Shown here: positions 34,403-41,488 of the stretch, one piece after another
How the letters are laid out: each line of letters starts with the position of its first letter
Numbering within the stretch: the first letter of the stretch is position 1
From: SHZI01 sp038214295
GTDB lineage: Bacteria; Pseudomonadota; Gammaproteobacteria; Steroidobacterales; GCA-2729495
NCBI GenBank assembly: GCA_038214295.1
Contig: JBBQSA010000001.1
Coordinates: 62,001 to 126,000 of the forward strand
Reading direction: 5' to 3'
Length of the DNA stretch: 64,000 nucleotides
Translations under genes and position numbers: made by a program
Notes under the pieces: generated by a model
Database searches by the model: none
What the model saw: only the letters and a program-made list of their open reading frames with translations
What the model was told of the DNA's origin: nothing

Positions 34403-36226
34403 TCACGCCCTCGCCGGCCGGACGACTCGCAGGCTCTTCATCCGGTCCGTAAGCGTCGAGGGACGGATGCCCAGGAGTTCCGCGGCGCCGCCCTTGCCGG
34501 CGATGCGCCAGTTGGCCACTTCCAGGGCCGCCACAAGGTTGGAACGCTGCTGCTCCCGCATCTGGGTCTCAGTGAGGACAGGCCGGACCGCGGCCGGCGG
34601 CGAGCCGGGTGCCGCGGCCGTGGCCGCGATCGGTGCTGCCGCGGCAAGTTGCGCCTCCGGCAGCGACAGGTCGAGGCGCAGGGTCTCGCCGCCGGACAGT
34701 ATCACTGCACGTTCAATGACGTTCTTGAGCTCACGGATATTCCCCGGCCAGGGATAGCGGCGCAGGGCATCGGCCTGGGATTGCGTGAGCTGCGGGCAGG
34801 GCCGGCCAAACTCGCGGCAGACCTGCTCCAGGAAATGCACGGCAAGCTGCACGACATCGTCGCCCCGGCGGCGGAGCGGCGGCACCATGACGGGAAAGAC
34901 GCTGAGCCGGTAGTAGAGATCCTCGCGAAATTCTCCGTCCTCGACGGCCTTCTCCAGGTCCTTGTTGGTGGCGGCAATGACCCGGACGTCGACAACCCGG
35001 GTGGCGTCATCCCCGACCCGCTCGAACTCCCGCTCCTGCAACACCCGCAGCAGCTTGCCCTGGAGGGTGAGCGGGATCTCGCCGACCTCATCGAGGAAGA
35101 TCGTGCCACCGTCGGCCAGCTGGAAGCGGCCTACCCGGTCCCGGTGGGCCCCGGTGAAGGCGCCCCGGACGTGGCCGAAGAACTCGCTCTCGAAGAGTTC
35201 ATCGGGAATCGATGCGCAGTTGACCTTGACGAGGGGTCCATCGGCACGGCTGCTGCGGGCATGGATCGCGTGGGCAACCAGCTCCTTGCCGGTACCGGTT
35301 TCGCCGACGATCAGCACGCTGGCCGGGGTACCCGCCACGGCTTCGATGCGCGCAAGCATCGCCGCCAGCGCCGGGCTGCCGCCGACGATCCGGCCGAGAT
35401 TCATCGAGACCCGCACTTCCTCCCGCAGGTAGTCCCGTTCGCGCTCGAGCTCTTCCTTCAGGCGCGCGATCTCCCCATAGGCCTCCTTCAGGCGGGCCTC
35501 GGCGCGATTCCGCTCCGTGACGTCCTTGCTGGCCACCAGCGTGCGCACCGCGGCCTGCCGGCTGTCGCGCTCTGTCCGGGAGGACAGCAACACGTCCCGC
35601 ACTTCCCCGCCTTTCGTGACCATCTGCCGGGGCACGTTGCGGAAGTCGCCCTCGCTGATAACTTCCCTGATGCGCCCGACCAGCGGCTGGCGGGACGCGT
35701 CTGTCATGAAATCCAGGATCGAGCGGCCCATCACCTCGTCCCGGGTGTAGCCGAGCCGTTCGAGCCAGTGGTCACTGACCGCGATCAGCCGGCCCTCCGG
35801 GTCAATTGTGTGCAGCATGGTGGGGGTCGACTGGTAGAGATCGAGGTAACGCCGCTCAAGGCGCGCCCGGTCCGACAATTCCGTGAACACCGACAGGGAA
35901 TGGAGAAAGACGCCGGCGTCGTCGTATTCGGCGGTACTGGTGACCAGGAGTTCCAGCGTGGCGCCACCCGCGGTCACGAACTCCACGGGAACGTTGTCGA
36001 GGCGGCCGCTGCGGCGGAACAGGGGCCGGTGCTCCTCCCGGATGCGCCGGGCGCTCTCCGGCGTCGCCACATCCTCCGGGCTGCGGCCCCGCAGGGCCTC
36101 CCGGCTGTAGCCGGTGAGAGCGGCCCAGGTGTCGCTGACCTCGATGAAACAACCGTCCCGGTCCAGCAGGACCGCGAGGACCGGGACCCGCCGCAGGAGG
36201 GAAAAGTAATTGTCCGGGGCGTCCAC
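34403..36226 (-). CDS. Sigma-54-dependent activator: PAS-PAS-AAA+-Fis
   Basis: This is 607 residues. Two PAS domains (about 5-115 and 128-240, the second ending SKDVTERNRAEARL) are followed by a short coiled coil and the AAA+ domain. Walker A GETGTGKE is at 308-315, the sigma-54 contact loop GAFTGA at 355-360 and Walker B IFLDE at 376-380. A Fis-type helix-turn-helix (about 563-600) binds enhancers. There is no receiver domain, so the PAS domains probably sense a ligand or redox state. It starts with a GTG. Upstream, two palindromes and a divergent -24/-12 promoter make it the likely activator of the adjacent small RNA. Confidence 0.95.
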   Translation of the reverse strand: MDAPDNYFSLLRRVPVLAVLLDRDGCFIEVSDTWAALTGYSREALRGRSPEDVATPESARRIREEHRPLFRRSGRLDNVPVEFVTAGGATLELLVTSTAEYDDAGVFLHSLSVFTELSDRARLERRYLDLYQSTPTMLHTIDPEGRLIAVSDHWLERLGYTRDEVMGRSILDFMTDASRQPLVGRIREVISEGDFRNVPRQMVTKGGEVRDVLLSSRTERDSRQAAVRTLVASKDVTERNRAEARLKEAYGEIARLKEELERERDYLREEVRVSMNLGRIVGGSPALAAMLARIEAVAGTPASVLIVGETGTGKELVAHAIHARSSRADGPLVKVNCASIPDELFESEFFGHVRGAFTGAHRDRVGRFQLADGGTIFLDEVGEIPLTLQGKLLRVLQEREFERVGDDATRVVDVRVIAATNKDLEKAVEDGEFREDLYYRLSVFPVMVPPLRRRGDDVVQLAVHFLEQVCREFGRPCPQLTQSQADALRRYPWPGNIRELKNVIERAVILSGGETLRLDLSLPEAQLAAAAPIAATAAAPGSPPAAVRPVLTETQMREQQRSNLVAALEVANWRIAGKGGAAELLGIRPSTLTDRMKSLRVVRPARA

Positions 36227-36239
36227 GCGCTTAAAGGTA

Positions 36240-36253
36240 CACGGAAATCCGTG
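36240..36253. promoter_or_regulatory. Palindrome 1, likely enhancer site of the sigma-54 activator
   Basis: CACGGA-aa-TCCGTG is a perfect dyad. Its centre lies about 117 bases upstream of the expected start of the small RNA, within the usual range for activator binding. It also lies just upstream of the activator's own GTG, so it could mediate autoregulation. Confidence 0.6.
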
Positions 36254-36281
36254 AAGTACACCAACGATTTTTCGTGACTAC

Positions 36282-36291
36282 CGGAATTCCG
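36282..36291. promoter_or_regulatory. Palindrome 2, likely enhancer site of the sigma-54 activator
   Basis: CGGAATTCCG is a perfect dyad followed by TGA, sharing CGGAAwTCCGTGA with palindrome 1. The two centres are 40 bases apart, about four helical turns, so both lie on the same DNA face. A weaker half-match (TTTTTCGTGA) lies between them. Confidence 0.6.
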
Positions 36292-36307
36292 TGAGGCCGA
36301 GTGCTGT

Positions 36308-36320
36308 TAAGTTGTTGATC
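36308..36320 (-). promoter_or_regulatory. IHF-like site
   Basis: On the minus strand GATCAACAACTTA matches WATCAANNNNTTR at all specified positions but the first. It sits between the enhancer palindromes and the -24/-12 promoter, where IHF bends DNA at sigma-54 promoters. Confidence 0.5.
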
Positions 36321-36337
36321 CATATACACGTACGATC

Positions 36338-36353
36338 TGGCACGACTCCTGCA
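36338..36353 (+). promoter_or_regulatory. Sigma-54 (-24/-12) promoter
   Basis: TGGCACGACTCCTGCA fits the consensus TGGCACR-N4-TTGCW with one mismatch (C for the first T of TTGC). GG and GC have the exact sigma-54 spacing, giving initiation near 36364 on the plus strand, away from the activator gene. Confidence 0.78.
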
Positions 36354-36363
36354 ATGGCCCAAG

Positions 36364-36531
36364 CCATCAAGTGCTTCGCCGGGTATCGCGATTCCCCCAC
36401 GCGGGCCTCGGCCTCCGCTCCCCCCGGAAAGCCTTGACGCACGGCAGGACCCAGCCTCCCCCATGGGCCCTGTGCGAAGGAACCCGGGGGCAGACGCGAT
36501 CCGCGTCGCCTCCCGGGTTCCTTCTTTTTTT
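36364..36531 (+). ncRNA. Candidate sigma-54-dependent small RNA, about 168 nt
   Basis: The transcript would run from the sigma-54 promoter to a textbook terminator. It has no supported reading frame with a ribosome site. It contains three C-rich runs, CCCCC at 36394-36398, CCCCCC at 36420-36425 and CCTCCCCC at 36455-36462, which look like anti-Shine-Dalgarno seeds as found in mRNA-targeting small RNAs. The arrangement (activator divergent from a sigma-54 small RNA) recalls LuxO-Qrr and CbrB-CrcZ, but I see no sequence similarity to either. An alternative is a long attenuator leader of the thioredoxin gene starting at 36574. Confidence 0.62.
36476..36531 (+). terminator. Very strong intrinsic terminator of the small RNA
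   Basis: GAAGGAACCCGGG (36476-36488) pairs perfectly with CCCGGGTTCCTTC (36512-36524). Inside, GACGCG (36493-36498) pairs with CGCGTC (36502-36507) with flanking GGC/GCC pairs, making a nearly continuous stem of about 22 pairs. Seven T follow (36525-36531). The orientation is plus only. Confidence 0.95.
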
Positions 36532-36573
36532 CCGGGCTTGAAAGCCCCCTCCCCCGCAACCACATTAGTGCCC

Positions 36574-37323
36574 ATGGCCAACACCGTCCTTCCCACCGGG
36601 CTCGCCACGTTCAACCTGGACGTTATTGAGGCCTCGCGCCAGATGCCGGTCGTGGTCGACTTCTGGGCCAGCTGGTGCGGGCCTTGCAAGTCGCTCGCCC
36701 CGATCCTGGAAGCGGTGGCCGGCGCCCTCGCGGGCCAGGCCAGTGTCCGCAAGGTCGACACCGACGCCGAACAACAGCTGGCCAGCCAGTACCAGATCCG
36801 CAGCATTCCCACGGTAATCCTGTTCCGGGACGGGAAACCCGCCAGCCAGTTCGTGGGCGTGCAGCCCGAGAAGACCATCCTCGACTGGGTGCGGCCCTTC
36901 CTCGCGGCCGCGGTCGCGCCCGCGACGGCGCCCGCCGGAGATTCGCCGGAGTCGCTGGCCGAACAGGCGCTGACCAGGGGCGACAGCGCAGCGGCGCGCC
37001 AGCACCTGGACGCCGTGCCTGCCGACCGCACAGATTCCGACCCGGTGCGAGCACTCCGTACCCGGCTGTTCTTTGCTGACGAACTCGCGGCGATCGGCAG
37101 CGGCACCGCGGACCTGGACGCGCTCTACCGGGAAGGCCTGACGGCCGCCACGCAGGGCGCCAACGCCCGGGCCATCGACGCGTTCCTGACCCTAATCACA
37201 AGGAGCCGGGCGTATCGGGATGACGCGGGCCGCCTCGCCCTGCTGCGACTGTTCGAGGCCCTCGGGCCAGTGGACACGCTGGTCGAGGAGTCCCGGCGCA
37301 AACTGTCCCGGGTCCTGCACTGA
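36574..37323 (+). CDS. Thioredoxin-TPR protein (CnoX/YbbN-like)
   Basis: This is 249 residues from the ATG at 36574. The thioredoxin domain has WASWCGPCKSLAPIL (active-site CGPC near residue 37) and SIPTVILFRDGKP with the cis-Pro. The C-terminal half is helical TPR-like repeats, as in CnoX/YbbN, a chaperone-redoxin that hands oxidatively damaged proteins to GroEL. E. coli CnoX has lost the CxxC, whereas here it is intact, so reductase activity is plausible. It starts 42 bases after the small-RNA terminator, so read-through from the sigma-54 promoter could reach it. Confidence 0.92.
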   Translation: MANTVLPTGLATFNLDVIEASRQMPVVVDFWASWCGPCKSLAPILEAVAGALAGQASVRKVDTDAEQQLASQYQIRSIPTVILFRDGKPASQFVGVQPEKTILDWVRPFLAAAVAPATAPAGDSPESLAEQALTRGDSAAARQHLDAVPADRTDSDPVRALRTRLFFADELAAIGSGTADLDALYREGLTAATQGANARAIDAFLTLITRSRAYRDDAGRLALLRLFEALGPVDTLVEESRRKLSRVLH

Positions 37324-37328
37324 GCAAC

Positions 37329-37613
37329 TCAGGACCCTTTCCGGCTGCCGAACCAGCGGTCGCGCAACGAGACGTAGCGGTTGCGCAGGGCCTCACGGCC
37401 CTCCGGCGTCACGCTCTGCCGCGCCCTGGCGAGCCACAGCCGCGCCCAGGCAAACTCGACGGCCAGTATCGCGAGCCCGAGCAGGATGGCGGCGATCCCG
37501 GGTCCCGGGGTGATCAGCATGATGAGCCCGCCCAGCAGCATCGTCCCGCCAATCACCCCGATAACGATGCGTCGGGCCAGCTTGTAGCTGACGGCGCCGA
37601 GCCTGCGGATCAC
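37329..37613 (-). CDS. PGPGW-family small membrane protein
   Basis: This is a 94-residue protein with two spans around the signature LLGGLIMLITPGPGIAAILLG, as in PF09656 (putative transmembrane protein PGPGW). Its start overlaps the stop of the dienelactone-hydrolase-like gene by four bases (ATGA), so they are co-translated. The function is unknown. Confidence 0.9.
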   Translation of the reverse strand: MIRRLGAVSYKLARRIVIGVIGGTMLLGGLIMLITPGPGIAAILLGLAILAVEFAWARLWLARARQSVTPEGREALRNRYVSLRDRWFGSRKGS

Positions 37614-38500
37614 CGGACGAGGTTCTTTCGCAGGAAGGCCGTGGTCAGGCGCCAGGCGTCTTCGGCCGCGGCGGGTTCGTAGGCGGTACCGGACGGGTTA
37701 GCGAAGGCGTGGTCGGCGCCTTCGTACATGTGGATGTCGACGTTCTTCCCGAGCCGCCGCATCGTTGCCTCGAACGCGGTCACCGTGGGCGCCGGCACCA
37801 CCCGGTCCTTCGAGCCGAAGAGTCCCAGGATCGGCATCTGCAGGCGGGCCAGTTCGGCCTCGTCGGCTTTCAGCGTGCCGTAGTAGATGACCGCGGCATC
37901 GATCTTGTCCGGCAGGATCAGCGCCGTGCGCAGCGACCAGCGGCCACCCAGGCACCAGCCGAGCGTGCCGATCCGCGGCGCCTTCTCGACCCTGCGAAGG
38001 TACTCGTAGGCCCCGCGCAGCCGGGCCTCGGCGGGCCCGGGGTCCGCGGCAAGCGCCTGGCTGAGCTTCATCGCGGCGGGCGGCGTCGTGGCGAGCTGCC
38101 CCGCGTAAAGGTCCACCGCGAGGACCACGTAACCCTCTGCGGCCAGGCGCCGCGCCTCGTCGCGCACGTTGTCGTTCAGCCCCCACCACTCGTGGATCAC
38201 GATCAGGCCCGGCAGGCGGCCCTTTGCCCGGGCCGGCCGCGCGAGGTAGCCCGCCATCGGCAGTCCGTCCGGTTCGCCGTAGCTGATGTTCCGTCCGCTG
38301 ACCTCGGCAGCAGGCGGCGTGGTAGCAGCGGGCGTGGCCACGGGCGTGTCGTGCGCGTGGGCCTCCGCTGTGCGTGCGAGCGTCTCCCGGTCGTCCGGGC
38401 CAAGCTTGGACGTGGACGGACCGGCGCAGGCGGCAATCAGGCAGGCGAGGATCGGGGGCAGGACCCGGTGTGAGCGGACGAGGACCCGGCGTAAGCGCAT
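37610..38500 (-). CDS. Dienelactone-hydrolase-family lipoprotein
   Basis: This is about 296 residues. The ATG at 38500 has GGGAG at eight bases; an ATG two codons upstream (38506) is too close to it. The signal ends LACLIAAC. A Thr/Pro/Ala linker leads to the DLH domain: GLIVIHEWWGLND, nucleophile Cys in GTLGWCLGGRWS, Asp in FGSKDRVVP and His in YEGADHAFANP. DLH enzymes open lactones; exported ones may act on other esters. The substrate is unknown. Confidence 0.9.
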   Translation of the reverse strand: MRLRRVLVRSHRVLPPILACLIAACAGPSTSKLGPDDRETLARTAEAHAHDTPVATPAATTPPAAEVSGRNISYGEPDGLPMAGYLARPARAKGRLPGLIVIHEWWGLNDNVRDEARRLAAEGYVVLAVDLYAGQLATTPPAAMKLSQALAADPGPAEARLRGAYEYLRRVEKAPRIGTLGWCLGGRWSLRTALILPDKIDAAVIYYGTLKADEAELARLQMPILGLFGSKDRVVPAPTVTAFEATMRRLGKNVDIHMYEGADHAFANPSGTAYEPAAAEDAWRLTTAFLRKNLVR

Positions 38501-38565
38501 GACCATATCTCCCTCTGCGTACTTCCCTGGTGTTCTAGCACAGGGGCGCCCGCGGGGTTGCCGTT

Positions 38566-39621
38566 CTAGCGAAAGCGGTCCTGCAGCGAAGCCAGCGTCT
38601 TGCTGCCCGGACAGACCTTGGCGAACGGCAGGGACGCAAGGGGCCCGGGCGGCGTGTTGGCCAGCTCGTGCATGTCCGGCTTCGTCTCGTCGATATAAAG
38701 CAGGCCCGTGACGATTTCACCGGCGCGTTGGTGGTTCTGGATGAACTCGAAGGCCGCGACCCGGTCGGTGGGATCATAGGCGCCGTCGGCCTTGCGCAGC
38801 ACGATGCGGCTGCCGTCGTGCATCAGCACGGGCATCGCCTGGCCGGCCTCGTACTCCGCCCGGATCTCCTTCGCGGGCGGCACAAAGTCGGCGTAGATCG
38901 CGGTCATCGAGTGCTTGCGGGTGAACTCGTAGCTCTTGGTCGAGCCCTCGTGGTCGTTGAAAGTCACACAGGGCGAGATCACATCGATCACGGCGAATCC
39001 CCGGTGCGTCAGGCCCGCCTTCAGCAGCGGCACCAGCTGTGCACGGTCACCCGAGAAGCTGCGGGCGATGAACGTGGCACCCGTGGCCAGCAGCGTCAGC
39101 GCCGGATCGATGGGCGGCTGCTGGTTGGTTTCGCCCTTCTTGGCCCTAGAGCCCACGTCGGCCGAGGCGGAGAACTGGCCCTTCGTGAGGCCGTAAACGC
39201 CATTGTTCTCGATCAGGTACAGCATGTTCAGGTTGCGGCGCGCCGCGTGCAGGAACTGGCCGAGCCCGATGGACAGGGTGTCGCCGTCGCCGGAGACGCC
39301 GATGTAATGCAGGTCCTGGTTGGCGGCGTTCGCGCCGGTCGCCACCGACGGCATGCGCCCGTGCACGGTGTTGAAGCCGTGGGAAGAACTGGCGAAATAG
39401 GCCGGCGTCTTCGAGGAACAGCCGATGCCCGACAGCTTGGCCATGCGGTGTGGCGGAATCGACAGCTCGAAGGCCGCCTGCATGATCGCCCCGGTGATCG
39501 AGTCGTGGCCGCAGCCCGCGCAGAGGGTGGACATAGCCCCCTCGTAGTCCCGGACGGTGATGCCCAGCTCGTTGCGGGGTAGCTTGGGATGGGCAACCTT
39601 CGGCTTGGCTATGAAACTCAT
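38566..39621 (-). CDS. korB: 2-oxoacid:ferredoxin oxidoreductase, beta subunit
   Basis: This is 351 residues. TLCAGCGHDSITGAI and GIGCSSKTPAYF carry the cluster and TPP-binding cysteines, and GVSGDGDTLSIGLGQF is the TPP/Mg motif. It makes acyl-CoA from 2-oxoacids with ferredoxin reduction. The start overlaps the korA stop (ATGA). The size of the alpha subunit and the sequence around VHGRMPSVATGA suggest 2-oxoglutarate as substrate, but pyruvate or another oxoacid is possible. Confidence 0.93.
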   Translation of the reverse strand: MSFIAKPKVAHPKLPRNELGITVRDYEGAMSTLCAGCGHDSITGAIMQAAFELSIPPHRMAKLSGIGCSSKTPAYFASSSHGFNTVHGRMPSVATGANAANQDLHYIGVSGDGDTLSIGLGQFLHAARRNLNMLYLIENNGVYGLTKGQFSASADVGSRAKKGETNQQPPIDPALTLLATGATFIARSFSGDRAQLVPLLKAGLTHRGFAVIDVISPCVTFNDHEGSTKSYEFTRKHSMTAIYADFVPPAKEIRAEYEAGQAMPVLMHDGSRIVLRKADGAYDPTDRVAAFEFIQNHQRAGEIVTGLLYIDETKPDMHELANTPPGPLASLPFAKVCPGSKTLASLQDRFR

Positions 39622-41438
39622 GCGGCCTTCCCTCTGGCGAGATCCTGGCTGACGCCGTCCACGACGGACTGCGCGAGGATCGGCAGACCGTCGTAGTGGA
39701 GCACGGGCACCAGCTTGTTGGGGTCCACGCGGGTTTCCAGCATCAGCAGGCTGCGCAGCTGCGCGTCCCGGTTCTGCTCAACCACGTAGATGCGATCGTG
39801 GCTGTCCAGGTAATCCTGGACCTCCTTGCCGAACGGGAAGGCCTTGACCCGCAGGTAGTCCAGGTGGACGCCGCTCTCCGCGAGCAGCGCCCGCGCTTCC
39901 TTGACCGCGTTGTCGCAGGACCCGACGGTGAGAAAGCCGCTACGGCACTTGTCGGCCACGTGGACTTCCGCCGGCGGCACCAGTTGCTTCGCCGTATCGA
40001 ACTTGCGGCGCAGGCGATCGACAACGGCCTGGTACTCGGCGGCATCCTCGGTGTAGGCGCCGTACATGTTGTGCCCGGAGCCGCGGGTGAAGTACGCGCC
40101 CTTCGGGTGCATGCCCGGCAGGGTGCGGGCAGCGATGCCGTCCCCGTCCACATCCAGGTAGCGGTTGAACTTGGGCAGGGCCTCGATCTGCTCGACGGTC
40201 AGCACCTTGCCGCGATCCGGCTGGTAGCTGTCGTCCCACTTGAGGTCCCGACACATCCAATCGTTCATGCCGATGTCGAGGTCAGTCAGCACGATCACCG
40301 GCGTCTGCAGCCGCTCGGCCAGGTCGAAGGCCTGGACCGCGTGGTAGAAGGCCTCCTCCGGGTTGGCAGGAAACAGCAGCACGTGCCGCGTGTCGCCGTG
40401 GGAGGCGTAGGCGCAGGCCAGGATATCGGCCTGCTGGGTACGGGTCGGCATGCCGGTGGAGGGCCCGCAGCGCTGCACGTCGAAGAGCACCGCGGGAATC
40501 TCGGTGAAGTAGCCGTAGCCCAGGAACTCGTTCATCAGGGAGATGCCCGGGCCGCTGGTGGGCGTGAAGGAGCGGGCGCCGTTCCAGCTGGCACCCAGCA
40601 CCATGCCGATCGCGCCCAGCTCGTCTTCGGCCTGGATGATGCAGTAGTTGGCCTTGCCCGTTTCCGGGTCCTTCCGGTACTTCTCGCAGAAGCGCTTGAA
40701 GGCGTCCATCAGCGACGTGGACGGCGTGATCGGGTACCAGGCCCCCACGGTGGCGCCGGCAAACAGGCAGCCGAGCGCCGCCGTAGTGTTGCCGTCGATC
40801 ATGATGTGATCGCGGGTCTGGTCCAGGTTACGGGCCCGGAACGGCAGCGGGCAGGAGAAGTTTTCCTTCGCGTAGGCGTAACCGAGATCGATGGCCTTCT
40901 GGTTGGCGTCGAGCAGGCTCGCCTTGGCGGCGAACTGCTCGTTGAGCAACGCCTTGATCACGCTCATGTCGAGGTCCAGCAGGGCGGCCAGCACGCCCAC
41001 ATACATGATGTTCTTCATCAGGATGCGGGCACGGGCCTTGTCGAAGCTCTCGTTGCAGATCCGGGACAGCGGCACGCCGAGGACCTGGATATCGGTGCGA
41101 TTGAACAGCTGGCTGCGAGGCCAGGTGGAGTCGTAGACCAGGTAGCCGCCGGGCGCGACCTCGGCGTGATCCTTGCGATAGGTCTCGGCGTTCATCGCCA
41201 CCATGAGGTCCACGCGACCGGAGCGGGCCAGGTGCCCCTCGGCGCTCACCCGGATCTCGTACCAGGTGGGCAAGCCCTGGATGTTGGATGGGAAGTAATT
41301 CTTTCCACACACGGGAATGCCCATGCGGAACAGCGCCTTCATCAACATCGAGTTGGCGCTGGCGGAGCCCGTGCCATTGACGTTGCCGATCTTCAGCGTG
41401 AAGTCGTTGTCCTGGGGGCGCTTGGTCGGAATGCTCAT
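39618..41438 (-). CDS. korA: 2-oxoacid:ferredoxin oxidoreductase, fused gamma-alpha subunit
   Basis: This is 606 residues from the ATG at 41438. The N-terminal 190 residues are the gamma domain (GNVNGTGSASANSMLMKALFRMG in two parts), joined to the alpha domain starting IMIDGNTTAALGCLFAG, with AWYPITPSTSLMDAF and SGPGISLMNEFLGYG. The domain order gamma-alpha is typical of KorA. Transcription runs flavoprotein, korA, korB. It acts in the cytosol with the korB product. Confidence 0.94.
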   Translation of the reverse strand: MSIPTKRPQDNDFTLKIGNVNGTGSASANSMLMKALFRMGIPVCGKNYFPSNIQGLPTWYEIRVSAEGHLARSGRVDLMVAMNAETYRKDHAEVAPGGYLVYDSTWPRSQLFNRTDIQVLGVPLSRICNESFDKARARILMKNIMYVGVLAALLDLDMSVIKALLNEQFAAKASLLDANQKAIDLGYAYAKENFSCPLPFRARNLDQTRDHIMIDGNTTAALGCLFAGATVGAWYPITPSTSLMDAFKRFCEKYRKDPETGKANYCIIQAEDELGAIGMVLGASWNGARSFTPTSGPGISLMNEFLGYGYFTEIPAVLFDVQRCGPSTGMPTRTQQADILACAYASHGDTRHVLLFPANPEEAFYHAVQAFDLAERLQTPVIVLTDLDIGMNDWMCRDLKWDDSYQPDRGKVLTVEQIEALPKFNRYLDVDGDGIAARTLPGMHPKGAYFTRGSGHNMYGAYTEDAAEYQAVVDRLRRKFDTAKQLVPPAEVHVADKCRSGFLTVGSCDNAVKEARALLAESGVHLDYLRVKAFPFGKEVQDYLDSHDRIYVVEQNRDAQLRSLLMLETRVDPNKLVPVLHYDGLPILAQSVVDGVSQDLARGKAA

Positions 41439-41488
41439 CGGTGCAGACGTCTGGTTGGCGGGAAGTGGAGGGAGCAGCGGGCGGGAGG

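Larger units (their letters stand above)
36227..36573. other. Regulatory region between the sigma-54 activator and the thioredoxin gene
   Basis: No protein gene is supported in these 347 bases. The region holds, in order, two palindromes, an IHF-like site, a -24/-12 promoter, a probable small RNA and its terminator. A 27-codon frame starting at 36354 begins before the expected transcription start and is not supported. Confidence 0.7.

Noticed and set aside
32859..34757. A 632-codon open frame on the plus strand
   Set aside because: It is antisense to the PBP4-type gene with intact SxxK, SxN and KTG motifs.
34229..36277. A 682-codon open frame on the plus strand
   Set aside because: It is antisense to the sigma-54 activator, whose AAA+ motifs are unambiguous.
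36354..36437. A 27-codon reading frame starting ATGGCCCAAGCC next to the sigma-54 promoter
   Set aside because: Its ATG lies before the predicted transcription start and has no ribosome binding site, so the proposed transcript would not encode it.
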